64,000 nucleotides of DNA from Palsa-1248 sp963737835 (lineage in GTDB: Bacteria; Gemmatimonadota; Gemmatimonadetes; Gemmatimonadales; Gemmatimonadaceae), in NCBI GenBank assembly GCA_963737835.1, contig CAVTUH010000001.1, positions 620,001 through 684,000 on the forward strand, given 5' to 3'. Shown here in pieces: positions 51,609-60,753 of the stretch. Made by a program: the position numbers and the translations under genes. The first letter of the stretch is position 1. Every line of letters starts with the position of its first letter. Under the pieces are notes generated by a model. It did no database searches and had not been told where the DNA came from. It worked only from the letters and a program-made list of their open reading frames with translations.

Positions 51609-53448
51609 CGTCGTTCCTCCTCAGCGACAATCGCGACTTTCCATACCGCTTGAATCCTCGACCACGTAGACCACGCACTTCAGCCATGATGCGGAGCTTC
51701 TCCGCCATCAACCCCCGCTGTTCCTCACGCGACCCCAGCCCGACGAGACGATCGATCTCCGCGAGCCGGTCGGACAGATCCCGCACGCGCAGCACGGCGA
51801 GGCTGTCCTCGATCACCCGCGCTGGATCGGCACCAGTGAAGGTCCCGGCGACGAGCGCTGCCACTTCGGCTGCGGCATCCGGCGGGAGCGCGACAGCCAG
51901 CGCCTCCGGCGTGGCGACCGCTCCCAGTCGGATCAACTCCTCGTAAATCACCCGGAGGTCCGCGTTGCGGATCATCTCCGATCCGATGCGCTCGGCCATC
52001 CGCTCGATCTGCTCCGGACTCGCGATCAACCAGCGCACGAGCTCGCGCTCAGCCGCCGTGCCGCCCGCCGGGTCGGCCACCGAACTGGCTGTCTGTGGTG
52101 TGTGCTCTCCACCGGCGCGAGGCGAACGAGGCTCCGCACGCTCCACGCGCGGCGTCGCCGGCACGACGACCTCGCCGCCGACCTCTCGCCAGAGCAAGGA
52201 CTTTGGCACTCCCGCGGCCTCGCTCGCCCGGGTCACGTAGAGGTCACGCAGAATGGGGTCCGCGGCAGCGCGAATGGTGGGCAGCAGGCGGTCGATCGCA
52301 CGCCGCCTATTATGCAGATCCCGAAACCAGTGCGCACCGTGCAGAATCTGGATCTCGCGCTCGAGCACATCGACGGCCGCGCGAATCTGCGTTTCCATCT
52401 GGTCGCGGCCGTGGGCGCCCACAAACGTATCGGGGTCCTCGCCCTCGGGGAGAGTGACAACCCGCACCGCTACGCTGCGGCGCAGCAGCTCGCCGGCCGT
52501 CCGAAAGGTCGCGCGGAGTCCCGCGCGATCGCTGTCATAGATCAAAAATGCCTGCTTCGTGTACCGTGCGATCAACTCCGCCTGCTCTGCCGTCAGGGCG
52601 GTCCCCAGCGGCGCCACCACGCATTCGAGCCCTGCCGCCATCAGGCGCACCACATCGAAGTAGCCTTCGACGACGAGGATGCGTTCGTCACGGCGAATCG
52701 CGAACTTCGCCCAATTGAGCCCGTACAGCAGCCGCCGTTTCGCAAAGATGGACGATTCAGGAGAGTTGACGTACTTGACGTCGCCCGGCCCGAGGATCCG
52801 ACCGCCGAATCCAACGGTGTGGCCGACCGCATCGAAGATCGGGAAAATCAGTCGCCCGCGAAAGCGCGGCCGCGGCTCGCGACCTTCCTCAGGTTGCGAC
52901 AGCAGGCCAGCCTCGGTCAAGCGCGCGTCGTCGAAACCGAGCCTGTTCAGGTAGCTTCGCATGAGGCCTATCGGACTCGGCGCGTAGCCAATACCGAAAC
53001 GGTCCGACGTCTCGCGATCAATGCCGCGACTCTCGAGATACTGGCGCGCCCCGTGGCCGCCGTCGTCATCCCAGAGCATGCGGCGAAAGTATTCGGCCGC
53101 GGTCGCGGTGACCTCCCAGAGCGGTTCACGCGGGTCCGGGCCGGCACGCCGCGTCTCGGTGGCCGGCACCTCGATCCCGGACTTCTCCGCCGCGAGGCGA
53201 ACCGCCGACGGCCAATCCAGCCCAAGACGCTTGGACAAGAAGTTGAATACGTCCCCGTGCTCATGGCACACGAAGCAATAGTACATGCGCTTTCGGGTCG
53301 ACACCGAGAAGTTGGGGTGCGTTCCCTGATGGAAGGGACAGGGCCCCCGGTAGTCAGTGCCAACCCGCTTCAGTGCGACGTGCTCGCCAATGATCTGGAC
53401 GATATCGGCCTCTTCCCTTACTCGCTCCACGACGTCGTCCGGAATCAT
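51598..53448 (-). CDS. dnaG: DNA primase
   Basis: A 616-residue primase. The CHC2 zinc domain with CPFHQGTHPNFSVSTRKRMY, then CFVCHEHGD, lies near residues 38-68. The RNA-polymerase core and Toprim domain carry ILVVEGYFDVVRLMAAGLEC and FLIYDSDRAGLRAT. The C-terminal helicase-binding part follows. It lays down RNA primers for replication. It starts 1 base after the mutS2 stop. Order rpsU, yqeY, mutS2, dnaG extends the classic rpsU-dnaG linkage. Confidence 0.96.
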   Translation of the reverse strand: MIPDDVVERVREEADIVQIIGEHVALKRVGTDYRGPCPFHQGTHPNFSVSTRKRMYYCFVCHEHGDVFNFLSKRLGLDWPSAVRLAAEKSGIEVPATETRRAGPDPREPLWEVTATAAEYFRRMLWDDDGGHGARQYLESRGIDRETSDRFGIGYAPSPIGLMRSYLNRLGFDDARLTEAGLLSQPEEGREPRPRFRGRLIFPIFDAVGHTVGFGGRILGPGDVKYVNSPESSIFAKRRLLYGLNWAKFAIRRDERILVVEGYFDVVRLMAAGLECVVAPLGTALTAEQAELIARYTKQAFLIYDSDRAGLRATFRTAGELLRRSVAVRVVTLPEGEDPDTFVGAHGRDQMETQIRAAVDVLEREIQILHGAHWFRDLHNRRRAIDRLLPTIRAAADPILRDLYVTRASEAAGVPKSLLWREVGGEVVVPATPRVERAEPRSPRAGGEHTPQTASSVADPAGGTAAERELVRWLIASPEQIERMAERIGSEMIRNADLRVIYEELIRLGAVATPEALAVALPPDAAAEVAALVAGTFTGADPARVIEDSLAVLRVRDLSDRLAEIDRLVGLGSREEQRGLMAEKLRIMAEVRGLRGRGFKRYGKSRLSLRRNDGAP

Positions 53449-53449
53449 C

Positions 53450-55843
53450 TCAGGCCAGCTCCGCGACGGTCACGCCCGCACCGCCCTCGTTCCACGCCCC
53501 GAGGCGAACGACTCGCACCCGCGAATCCTTACGCAGCATCTCGCCCACACGTTCACGGAGGGCGCCGGTCCCCTTCCCGTGGATGATCCGAAGCTCCGGC
53601 AGGTCGGCCCGCACCGCCGCGTCGACGGCTTGCATCACGATCTCTTCGACCTCGAGGACGCGCATGCCCCTGACGTCGATCTCCGAGCTCGCGTGAATCT
53701 CCGGTACTTCGGCGGCCACGGGCACGGCAATCTGGGGCGCAGCTTGGGCGGCACGACGCAGTGTACTCGCTGGAACACGCATCCGCATACCGCCGAACGC
53801 CACCACGGCCTCCTCATCGTGCAGGTCGACGAGCCGCGCGGCGCGGCCACCGAGCAAGGGCACCTCCACCGTGTCCCCAAGGGCAAGCACCGATGGTCTG
53901 GCGCGCGGCGCCTCCTGAGCAGGCGGCGGAGGCGCGGCCGCATCGAGATCGGCAAGTGCCTCCGCCTGCTCGGCGGCGAGCTGCTCGACCCGCTGTCGTG
54001 CCCGTCGCGCTTCTTCCGCGACGTCATCACTCCTGCTTGGCGCGGCCTGCAAGTCGTGCACGACTTGCTCGATCTGCGCACGGGCGTTGAGCAGATACTG
54101 ACGCGCCTCCTGACGGGACCTCCGCTCCACCTCGCGCTCCCGCTCTCGCACCGCGCGTTCTCGCGCCTCGACCCGCGTTGAGCGATCCGACGCGTTCGCG
54201 TGGGACTCCGTCGCCGCCTGTTCCCGCTCGGCGAGATCGGAGGCCCGCTGCTGCAGATCCGCCAGCAGAGCTTCGACGTCACGCTCGACCTTTGGCACAC
54301 GCTCTTCGGCCCGGGCGATGACCGACTCCGGGAGGGCCAGGCGACGGGCGATGCTCAATCCGTACGACCGCCCCGGTACTCCCTTGATGAACCGATACGT
54401 GGGGGCGAGCCGCGCCGCGTCGAACTCGAGCGAGCCGTTCACGACACCCGGGACCTCCGTGGCGAGCTCCTTCAGCGCGCCCAGGTGCGTCGTGGCAAGC
54501 GTCATCGTGCCCCGTGCCGTCAGCGCCTCGAGCACCGCCCCGCCGAGCGCCGCCCCCTCGAGCGGGTCGGTCCCCGACCCCAACTCATCGATCAGCACGA
54601 GGGACATGGGCGTCGCTCGCGCGAGGATGTCGCCGAGATTCCGCACGTGTGCGCTGAATGTCGACAGGCTCGCCTGGATCGATTGCTCGTCACCGACGTC
54701 CGCAAATACATCATCAAAGACCGCAATGCGGCTCGAGGGCCCGACCGGGGACGGAATGCCGCATTGGACGAGAACCGAGCACAGCGCGACGGACTTGAGC
54801 AGCACCGTCTTGCCGCCGGTGTTCGGGCCACTGATGAGTAGCGTGCGCTCGGATGGCTCCATCGTCAGGTCGAATGGGACCACCGGCACGTCCTGCGCGA
54901 GCAGCAGTGGGTGGCGTCCCTGCCGAATCACGAATCCGTCGGTCGGGGAGCCCAGGTCCGGTATGGTGCACTCGAAATCGTCCGCGAAGCGCGCGCGCGC
55001 GTGCAGCGTGTCGAGATCGACCAGAGCGTCGAGCGCCTCCTGAAGCGCGGGTGCCAACGGGCGCAGCTCGTCGGTCAGGTCCGCGAGAATGCGATCCACC
55101 TCGCGCCGTTCCTCGGCCTCGAGCTCCCGAATGCGGTTCCCTGCCTCGACGGCGGCCGGCGGCTCGACGAAGAGCGTCGCCCCGGTCGCCGACGTGTCCT
55201 GCACGATTCCCCCGACGACAGTACGCGCCTCACGGCGAATGGGAATGACATATCGCCCGTTGCGGACGGTCACCGACGCATCGCCCACCTGCTGATGCGG
55301 CTCGAGCCGCGACATGATTCGCTCGAGCAAAGCAACCAGGTCGCCCTCGGCCCCACGCAACTCCCGGCGCACGCGACGCAGGAGCGGCGACGCCTCATCC
55401 CGAACCGTCCCATCCTCGGCGATCGCGCGATCAATGCTTCGTTCCGCATCGACCTTGCCGATGAGCTTCCGGTGCACATCCGCCAGAACAGCACGCGCCA
55501 CTGGAGGTCGCCGCTCATCGCCCAGCGTGTCTCGCGTTCGGCGGCTCGCGCCGAGCAGCGTCAGCGCGCCGCGCAACTCGATACCGGTCCATGGAGCTCC
55601 AGGGATGCCGAGGCGCGCGAGCGGCCGCACGAGATCGGGAGCGGCTTCCGGCGACCAGGGAAGCTCGGTCGTGCGCAGCATGCGCGCGGCACTGACGCGC
55701 CCGAGCTCGTGGTCAATGACGCTGCGGTCGGATGTGGGTTGCGTGTTCCGGATGCGTTGCGCGGCGAGCCCCGCGACCGCACGGTCCGCGACGAGCGCCA
55801 GTGCCCGGGATAACTCCAAGACATCCAGCGCGTGAGCGTTCAT
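53450..55843 (-). CDS. mutS2: MutS2-type endonuclease
   Basis: A 797-residue protein: lever and clamp region, Walker A LLISGPNTGGKTVLLKSV near residue 320, Walker B LVLIDELGSGTDPLEGAAL, and MTLATTHLGALKELA. A charged coiled coil follows, then a C-terminal Smr domain (EIDVRGMRVLEVEEIVMQAV, LRIIHGKGTGALRERV) that carries the nuclease site. MutS2 acts on recombination intermediates or collided ribosomes; it lacks the mismatch-recognition domain of MutS. ATG 55843 is used; the 19 upstream codons are atypical. Confidence 0.94.
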   Translation of the reverse strand: MNAHALDVLELSRALALVADRAVAGLAAQRIRNTQPTSDRSVIDHELGRVSAARMLRTTELPWSPEAAPDLVRPLARLGIPGAPWTGIELRGALTLLGASRRTRDTLGDERRPPVARAVLADVHRKLIGKVDAERSIDRAIAEDGTVRDEASPLLRRVRRELRGAEGDLVALLERIMSRLEPHQQVGDASVTVRNGRYVIPIRREARTVVGGIVQDTSATGATLFVEPPAAVEAGNRIRELEAEERREVDRILADLTDELRPLAPALQEALDALVDLDTLHARARFADDFECTIPDLGSPTDGFVIRQGRHPLLLAQDVPVVPFDLTMEPSERTLLISGPNTGGKTVLLKSVALCSVLVQCGIPSPVGPSSRIAVFDDVFADVGDEQSIQASLSTFSAHVRNLGDILARATPMSLVLIDELGSGTDPLEGAALGGAVLEALTARGTMTLATTHLGALKELATEVPGVVNGSLEFDAARLAPTYRFIKGVPGRSYGLSIARRLALPESVIARAEERVPKVERDVEALLADLQQRASDLAEREQAATESHANASDRSTRVEARERAVREREREVERRSRQEARQYLLNARAQIEQVVHDLQAAPSRSDDVAEEARRARQRVEQLAAEQAEALADLDAAAPPPPAQEAPRARPSVLALGDTVEVPLLGGRAARLVDLHDEEAVVAFGGMRMRVPASTLRRAAQAAPQIAVPVAAEVPEIHASSEIDVRGMRVLEVEEIVMQAVDAAVRADLPELRIIHGKGTGALRERVGEMLRKDSRVRVVRLGAWNEGGAGVTVAELA

Positions 55844-55862
55844 GATTGGGCGATGTGCAACG

Positions 55863-56306
55863 TCACCCGCGTGCCGCGAGCTCCTCGCGCACGATGCCAC
55901 TGATCACACTGCCGTCCGCTTGCCCCTTGAATTGCGGGAGCACCTTGCCCATGACGGCGCCCATGGTCGTCGCACCGCCCGCGATCGCCGCTTGTGCCGC
56001 CGCGCGGATCACATCCGGGGAGACCGGTGCTGGCAAGTACCGTTCGAGTCGGTCGACTTCGAATTGTTCCTTGGCGACCAGGTCGGCGCGGGCTCCCTTC
56101 TGGTATGCCTCGATCGACTCGCGCCTGCGCTTGATGCCTCGCCGCAGGACTTCGATAACATCATCGTTCGTCGGCTGGCGCATCAACTCAATGCGCCGAT
56201 TCTTGATGTCTGCGAGGATGGTGCTGAGCAACAGCGTGGAAGGCTTGTCCTGCCCCTTACGTGCGGTTACAAGATCCTCCTGCAACCGCGCCATCAGTGC
56301 AGACAT
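55863..56306 (-). CDS. GatB/YqeY domain protein
   Basis: A 147-residue helical protein: LMARLQEDLVTARKGQDKP, LLLSTILADIKNRRIELMRQ, then ARADLVAKEQFEVDRLERYLPAPVSP and GKVLPQFKGQADGSVISGIV. This is the stand-alone YqeY form, related to the tRNA-binding end of the GatB amidotransferase subunit; its role is unclear. The start touches the rpsU stop, with no intervening bases. Confidence 0.92.
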   Translation of the reverse strand: MSALMARLQEDLVTARKGQDKPSTLLLSTILADIKNRRIELMRQPTNDDVIEVLRRGIKRRRESIEAYQKGARADLVAKEQFEVDRLERYLPAPVSPDVIRAAAQAAIAGGATTMGAVMGKVLPQFKGQADGSVISGIVREELAARG

Positions 56307-56510
56307 CTAGGCGTGCCGGCTCCGGCGGTTTTTCCGCATCGCCGCGTTCATCTTTCGTTTGCGGCGCTCGCTCGGTTTCTCGTAGTGCCGGTGTTTGCGT
56401 AGATCGGACAGGATCCCTGCTTTCTCGCACTTCTTTTTGAACCGCTTTAGCGCGCGTTCAAAATTCTCATCGTCGTGAATGATGACTTCGGACAAACGTG
56501 CGGCCTCCAT
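56307..56510 (-). CDS. rpsU: 30S ribosomal protein S21
   Basis: A 67-residue basic protein: SEVIIHDDENFERALKRFKK, KCEKAGILSDLRKHRHYEKP, SERRKRKMNAAMRKN. It is S21, needed for efficient initiation. It has its own strong promoter (56563-56592) and a hairpin in the leader, and heads the yqeY-mutS2-dnaG group. Confidence 0.96.
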   Translation of the reverse strand: MEAARLSEVIIHDDENFERALKRFKKKCEKAGILSDLRKHRHYEKPSERRKRKMNAAMRKNRRSRHA

Positions 56511-56521
56511 GGGATAGTGAA

Positions 56522-56542
56522 GGCACCCCTGCGCAGGGTGCC
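56522..56542 (-). promoter_or_regulatory. hairpin in the rpsU leader
   Basis: GGCACCC (56522-56528) pairs with GGGTGCC (56536-56542), 7 bp, with a CTGCGCA loop, in the 5' untranslated region about 12 bases before the start codon. No U run follows on the minus strand, so it is more likely a translational or stability element than a terminator. Confidence 0.45.
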
Positions 56543-56562
56543 GAGAAAAGTGTAAGCCTAAG

Positions 56563-56592
56563 AAATTAGGACGCTTAGCCAGTGGGTGTCAA
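56563..56592 (-). promoter_or_regulatory. promoter of rpsU
   Basis: On the minus strand TTGACA (complement of 56587-56592), an 18-base spacer, TAATTT (complement of 56563-56568): a perfect -35 and a good -10. Confidence 0.75.
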
Positions 56593-56617
56593 GCACAAAC
56601 GGGAGTATATTTTCGCT

Positions 56618-57448
56618 ATGTCTTCCCTGCCCGCCCATCGGCTTACACGCCGGGAGTTTGTGGCTACGGCCGGTGGGGTCGGTCTCCTGTCGCTGTACGG
56701 GGCGTCGTCCAACGGTCTAGACTCGACGCGGACGACGTTGCCGGGAAGCACGCAACGTGGCCAGCGCCTGAGGGTTGCCCTGCTGACCGACATGCACGGC
56801 CCCCACAACTGGATCGATCAGGACGAATTGATCGCCGCGACCGGGGGATTCCAGCCGGATCTTGTGTGCATCGTGGGCGACGCCGTGGACCGCCGAGGCG
56901 ACGAACCCCTCGTCCATCGCTACGCCGACCTGCCAGCCAGGCTCGGGAAATTCGCTACCCTCGGCAACTGGGAATACCAGGGAGAGTGTGACTTGCGGCG
57001 CCTGCACCGCGAGTACGAGCACGCCGGCGTTCGGCTCCTCGTCAACGAGACCGTCCGGCTCGACGCAGGCGCGGGCGGCCCGGTCGATCTGATCGGGCTC
57101 GACGATTGGCGAGCTGGCTCGCCCGACTACGACCTCGTATCGTCGCTGCCCGCGGTGGGGTCGGACGCAATCCCTGCCGTTGTCTTGTGTCATTGCCCGG
57201 TGGGCTTTGACGCGGTCTCGCGGGTGGCCAAACGTGGAACCGCTGTGCTGGCCGGGCACACCCACGGTGGCCAGATCGCCCCCTTCGGCTTCGCCCTCGT
57301 GCTCCCCGAGGGGAGCGGCCGCTTCGTGAAGGGGATGTACACGTCGGCCGATGCCAGACACGCGTTGTACGTGAGTCGCGGCCTGGGGAACTCGGGGCCG
57401 CCGTTTCGGATCGGGTCGAGGCCCGAACTCGCGCTGTTGGAGATATGA
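56618..57448 (+). CDS. Tat-exported calcineurin-like metallophosphoesterase
   Basis: A 276-residue protein. A twin-arginine signal comes first (LTRREFVATAGGVGLLSLYG). The metallophosphoesterase signature follows: LLTDMHGPH (D-x-H), CIVGDAVDRR (GD), TLGNWEY (GN-E in place of the usual GNHD/E), CHCPVG and GHTHGGQIAP. All metal-ligand positions are filled. It resembles the YkuE branch of UDP-pyrophosphatase/phosphodiesterase-like enzymes; the substrate is unknown. The ATG lies 6 bases after a TATATT box, suggesting a leaderless mRNA. It is divergent from rpsU. Confidence 0.88.
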   Translation: MSSLPAHRLTRREFVATAGGVGLLSLYGASSNGLDSTRTTLPGSTQRGQRLRVALLTDMHGPHNWIDQDELIAATGGFQPDLVCIVGDAVDRRGDEPLVHRYADLPARLGKFATLGNWEYQGECDLRRLHREYEHAGVRLLVNETVRLDAGAGGPVDLIGLDDWRAGSPDYDLVSSLPAVGSDAIPAVVLCHCPVGFDAVSRVAKRGTAVLAGHTHGGQIAPFGFALVLPEGSGRFVKGMYTSADARHALYVSRGLGNSGPPFRIGSRPELALLEI

Positions 57449-57450
57449 GG

Positions 57451-57579
57451 GAACGTTGGACGTTAGACGTTGGACGTTGGACGTTAGACGCCGGTGAACC
57501 AACTGCGGGCTTTGTCGGGTGCACCACAACTAGACCTCAATGTTAGTTCACTAACGTCCAACGTCTAACGTCCAACGTC
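57451..57579. repeat. inverted array of GACGTTGGACGTTAG words
   Basis: Left array at 57451-57490 and right array at 57548-57579. A 28-base arm at 57453-57480 matches the complement of 57551-57578 at 27 positions. It fills the space between the convergent metallophosphoesterase and HIT genes. Confidence 0.9.
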
Positions 57580-57925
57580 ACCCTGGTGGCCACCCCATTC
57601 TGCGACCGGCTAGCAAATGCATATGCAGGTGCCCCACCGTCTGGCCCCCATCGTGGTTCGTATTCACGACCGTGCGATAGCCACTGTCGGCGAAGCCGTC
57701 GCGACGGGCGATCGCGGTAGCGGCGGCGGCGAGCTCGCCGACGAGCTCGGGGTCGCTCACATCGTTGAGCGATGAGAGGTGGTCGCGCGGCATGATGAGA
57801 ATGTGCACGGGCGCTTGCGCATTGATGTCACGGATCGCGACGAGGGTTGGCGTCTCGTACTCGATCTGCGCGGGAATCTCACCGCGCACAATGCGGCAGA
57901 ACAGGCAGCCGGGGTCACTCGCCAT
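57578..57925 (-). CDS. HIT-family nucleotide hydrolase
   Basis: A 115-residue HIT protein: CLFCRIVRGEIPAQIEYET, VHILIMPRDHLSSLNDV and the catalytic histidine triad VGHLHMHLLAGRRM. It belongs to the HINT/PKCI branch, which removes AMP or similar groups from phosphoramidates. ATG 57925 overlaps the end of rsmE by 11 bases; upstream codons of the open frame are inside rsmE. Confidence 0.93.
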   Translation of the reverse strand: MASDPGCLFCRIVRGEIPAQIEYETPTLVAIRDINAQAPVHILIMPRDHLSSLNDVSDPELVGELAAAATAIARRDGFADSGYRTVVNTNHDGGQTVGHLHMHLLAGRRMGWPPG

Positions 57926-58709
57926 CGCCACGCTCCGGACAAAGGACACTGGCAGGCATCGCGCGGCCATCCGACGCCATCGCAGCACGCACGACCGCGA
58001 GTGCCGCCACGCCTGCCGTCTCGAACCGCAGAATAGTATCCCCGAGTGAGGCACGCACGAATCCGGCGTCCGCGAGCTGCGCTTGCTCGGTCTCCTCAAT
58101 GCCCCCCTCCGGTCCCACGGCGATCGACACCGGCTCGCGCAACCCGGACGAACCCAGGCGGAGCAGCGGCGGCCCCGCGGGGTCGAGCACGACGCGCGTG
58201 CCGTCAGGTGTCGCGCGGATCGCCTCCGCGAGCGGCGCGGCATCGCGCACGTCGGGCAGCCATGCGCCTCCCGATTGCGTCAGCGCGCTGATCATGCGGC
58301 CTTCGAGACGCAACTGAAAGGCGGGTCCAGTTCCGCGCGGAGACACGCTCGCGGAGCGTCGCCACTCGATCGGGCGCCAGCTCGTGGCCTCGAGTTCCGT
58401 GCACTTCTCGGCGAGCCAAAGCATCCGCTCACGGTCCGCGACCGGTACGAGCATGTGCACGGCGGGGGCGCGCGTCACATGTCGGGCCTGCTCGACCTCA
58501 ACAAATGCCGCACTTCGTGTGACCTCGACGAGCGACCCAATGCCGACCAGGCCAGTGCCGGTCGTCAGTCCGACACGGCTGCCGTCGGCCACGCGGAGGA
58601 CGCGGAGATGGTGCGCCGCATCGCGTCCGAGCGCGATGGTCGCGCCCGGGGCGAAGGACTCAGCGACCAGGAATCGCGCTACGGCCGAGCGGCGATCGTG
58701 GCCCACCAA
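57915..58709 (-). CDS. rsmE: 16S rRNA (uracil1498-N3)-methyltransferase
   Basis: A 264-residue SPOUT methyltransferase: ARFLVAESFAPGATIALGRD, HMLVPVADRERMLWLAEKCT, ELEATSWRPIEWRRS, SIAVGPEGGIEETEQ (knot and SAM site) and LGDTILRFETAGVAAL. The pattern and length are those of RsmE. The start at 58709 overlaps prmA by 31 bases. Confidence 0.93.
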   Translation of the reverse strand: MVGHDRRSAVARFLVAESFAPGATIALGRDAAHHLRVLRVADGSRVGLTTGTGLVGIGSLVEVTRSAAFVEVEQARHVTRAPAVHMLVPVADRERMLWLAEKCTELEATSWRPIEWRRSASVSPRGTGPAFQLRLEGRMISALTQSGGAWLPDVRDAAPLAEAIRATPDGTRVVLDPAGPPLLRLGSSGLREPVSIAVGPEGGIEETEQAQLADAGFVRASLGDTILRFETAGVAALAVVRAAMASDGRAMPASVLCPERGDGE

Positions 58710-59518
58710 TCATCCTCGACATCGTCGGCCTCACGCCGCAACCCGTTCGCCGCCAGACGCTCGCACATCCTCTCCCGCTCGTCGAGGAGCATCCCGCCGA
58801 GGATCGCGCGCCCTTTGGGCCCGAGTGCGGCGCGCACGACCGGAAGCAATTCCGTGATCACGGGCGACGCGATGTTGACGGTCACCAGGTCGACCGGTGC
58901 GAGGAGTGGCAGAAGTGCCCGGGCATCGCCAGCAATGACGCGCACGCGATCCGCGACGCGGTTCGACTCGACATTGGCTTGTGCATTGGCGATCGCGTCA
59001 GGATCCATCTCGATGGCCGCTACGCGGCTTGCTCCGAGCTTCGCCGCGGCGATCGCGAGCACGCCGCTCCCGGCACCGAGATCCGCAACGAGATCCCCTA
59101 TACGGTCGAGGCTCGAGAGCAATCGAAGGACTCCGCGAGTACTCGCGTGCTCGCCTGTCCCGAACCCCATACCGGGATCAATCACGACTGTGCGCGTCTC
59201 GTCGGCCGAGCGGGCGAGCCACGGGGGTGACACGCGCAGGAGCCCGACCTCATGCGCATGGACTCCTTCGCGCCACCGGTGCACCCAGTCGTCCGGGACC
59301 GCGGTGGAGAGCTCGATGGTCGCGGTGTCATCGGCGCCCGCGAGCGACGCGCCGACCGCCGCCCGGTCCGCGTCCTCGGGCAGATACCCGACGAGCGCGG
59401 GCCCGTCCTCTACGACGCCGGCCGAACCGGCATTGACGAGGGCCGTGACCAGAGCCGCGCGGCGAACCGCATCATCCTCCGCCCCCGGTCGGACGCGGAC
59501 CTGCAGCCAGCGATCCGT
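58679..59518 (-). CDS. prmA: ribosomal protein L11 methyltransferase
   Basis: About 279 residues. The family landmarks WVHRWREGVHAHEVGLLRV, VVIDPGMGFGTGEHASTR, VADLGAGSGVLAIAAAKLGA (SAM site) and LVTVNIASPVITELLP are in order. PrmA trimethylates L11. The start is a problem: no ATG, GTG or TTG occurs in frame between the dnaJ stop and the conserved WVH. An AGGAGG site at 59523-59528 lies next to an ACG at 59516-59518, taken here as the least bad start. A sequencing error near the junction is equally possible. Confidence 0.88.
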   Translation of the reverse strand, partial: TDRWLQVRVRPGAEDDAVRRAALVTALVNAGSAGVVEDGPALVGYLPEDADRAAVGASLAGADDTATIELSTAVPDDWVHRWREGVHAHEVGLLRVSPPWLARSADETRTVVIDPGMGFGTGEHASTRGVLRLLSSLDRIGDLVADLGAGSGVLAIAAAKLGASRVAAIEMDPDAIANAQANVESNRVADRVRVIAGDARALLPLLAPVDLVTVNIASPVITELLPVVRAALGPKGRAILGGMLLDERERMCERLAANGLRREADDVEDDWWATIAARP

Positions 59519-59526
59519 CGATCCTC

Positions 59527-60645
59527 CTAGGCGCCGAGCGCCTCCTTCATCTTTTTCCAGAACCCCTTGGCTCGTGTTTGCGGGGGTTTGGACTCGACGT
59601 GCGAGAGCTGCTGCAGGAGCGCGTCCTCGGTCGGCGTGAGCTCGTCGGGAGTCCAGAGCTGCACTCGCACGTGGAGGTCGCCGGTGCCCAATGCGTTCAC
59701 GCGCGGAAGTCCGCGGCCGCGGACGTCGAACACATGGCCGCTCTGCGTCCCGGCGGGCACCCGCACCGTCGTGGTTCCCGTGACGGTCGGCACCTGCAAC
59801 TCGGCTCCGAAGACGAGTTGCGTGTAGGACACGAGTGCTTCCGTGTACAGGTCTTCTGCGTCCCGCTCGAAGCGCGGGTCGTCGGCCACCTGGAAGACGA
59901 CAATGACGTCGCCTTTGGGTCCACTGCGAGGTCCCGCATTGCCTTGTCCGCGGAGGGTCATGTACTGACCCGTGGCAACACCGGATGGAATGCGGACGAC
60001 GATCGTGTGCTCCGTGCGTACGCGCCCGTCGCCACGGCATTTCTTGCACGGCGTCGAAATCACGCTTCCCTCGCCGCCGCACGTTGGGCATGGTGCGACA
60101 CTCACGAACTGCCCGAAGAACGACCGCTGCGCGCGACGGACCTCGCCTGAGCCTCCGCACGTGGGGCAGCGTTGGGGCTTCGTTCCCGGGTCGGCGCCGG
60201 TACCCGTGCAGGCATCGCACGAGTCGAGCAGCTTGACGGTGAACGACTTCTCGACGCCCTGCGCGACCTCTGCGAGCGTCAGCTCGGCCACCAGCTTGAT
60301 GTCGCCGCCGGAGCGGGTCGGCTGTCCGCGCGTCCCGAACAGATCGCCCAGCCCGGGGAACCCACCGAAGTCGCGCATGAAGATGTTGAGCGCATCGGCG
60401 AGGTCGACGTGCTGCGCACCACCACCACGCAATCCGGCCTCGCCGTAGCGATCGTACACCTGGCGCTTGTCGGCATCGCGGAGCACATCGTACGCCTCCG
60501 TGATCGCCTTGAATTGCTCCTCGGCGTCCTTCGACCCGTTGTTGCGGTCGGGGTGGTACTGCATGGCGAGCTTTCGGTACGCCTTCTTGACGTCTTCGGC
60601 GCTCGCATCGCGCGGAACGCCGAGGACAGCGTAATAGTCTGCCAT
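59527..60645 (-). CDS. dnaJ: chaperone DnaJ
   Basis: A 372-residue type I DnaJ. The J domain carries YRKLAMQYHPDRNNGSKDAE (HPD motif). A glycine/phenylalanine part follows, then four zinc-binding repeats, CDACTGTG, CPTCGGSG, CPTCGGEG and CKKCRGDG, and a C-terminal substrate domain. It stimulates DnaK and presents unfolded proteins. ATG 60645 (MADYYAVLGVPRDA) is chosen over TTG 60663. It lies 108 bases after hrcA; grpE and dnaK are not adjacent. Confidence 0.96.
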   Translation of the reverse strand: MADYYAVLGVPRDASAEDVKKAYRKLAMQYHPDRNNGSKDAEEQFKAITEAYDVLRDADKRQVYDRYGEAGLRGGGAQHVDLADALNIFMRDFGGFPGLGDLFGTRGQPTRSGGDIKLVAELTLAEVAQGVEKSFTVKLLDSCDACTGTGADPGTKPQRCPTCGGSGEVRRAQRSFFGQFVSVAPCPTCGGEGSVISTPCKKCRGDGRVRTEHTIVVRIPSGVATGQYMTLRGQGNAGPRSGPKGDVIVVFQVADDPRFERDAEDLYTEALVSYTQLVFGAELQVPTVTGTTTVRVPAGTQSGHVFDVRGRGLPRVNALGTGDLHVRVQLWTPDELTPTEDALLQQLSHVESKPPQTRAKGFWKKMKEALGA

Positions 60646-60753
60646 GGCTCGTGGGTCAGGCAATCAACAACACCAGGGGTGAGGGTTTACGGGTACGTAC
60701 AAGATAGCAGCACTGGGCGGGCCGGAGACCGGCCCCCGTGCCGTCCGCAGCGG

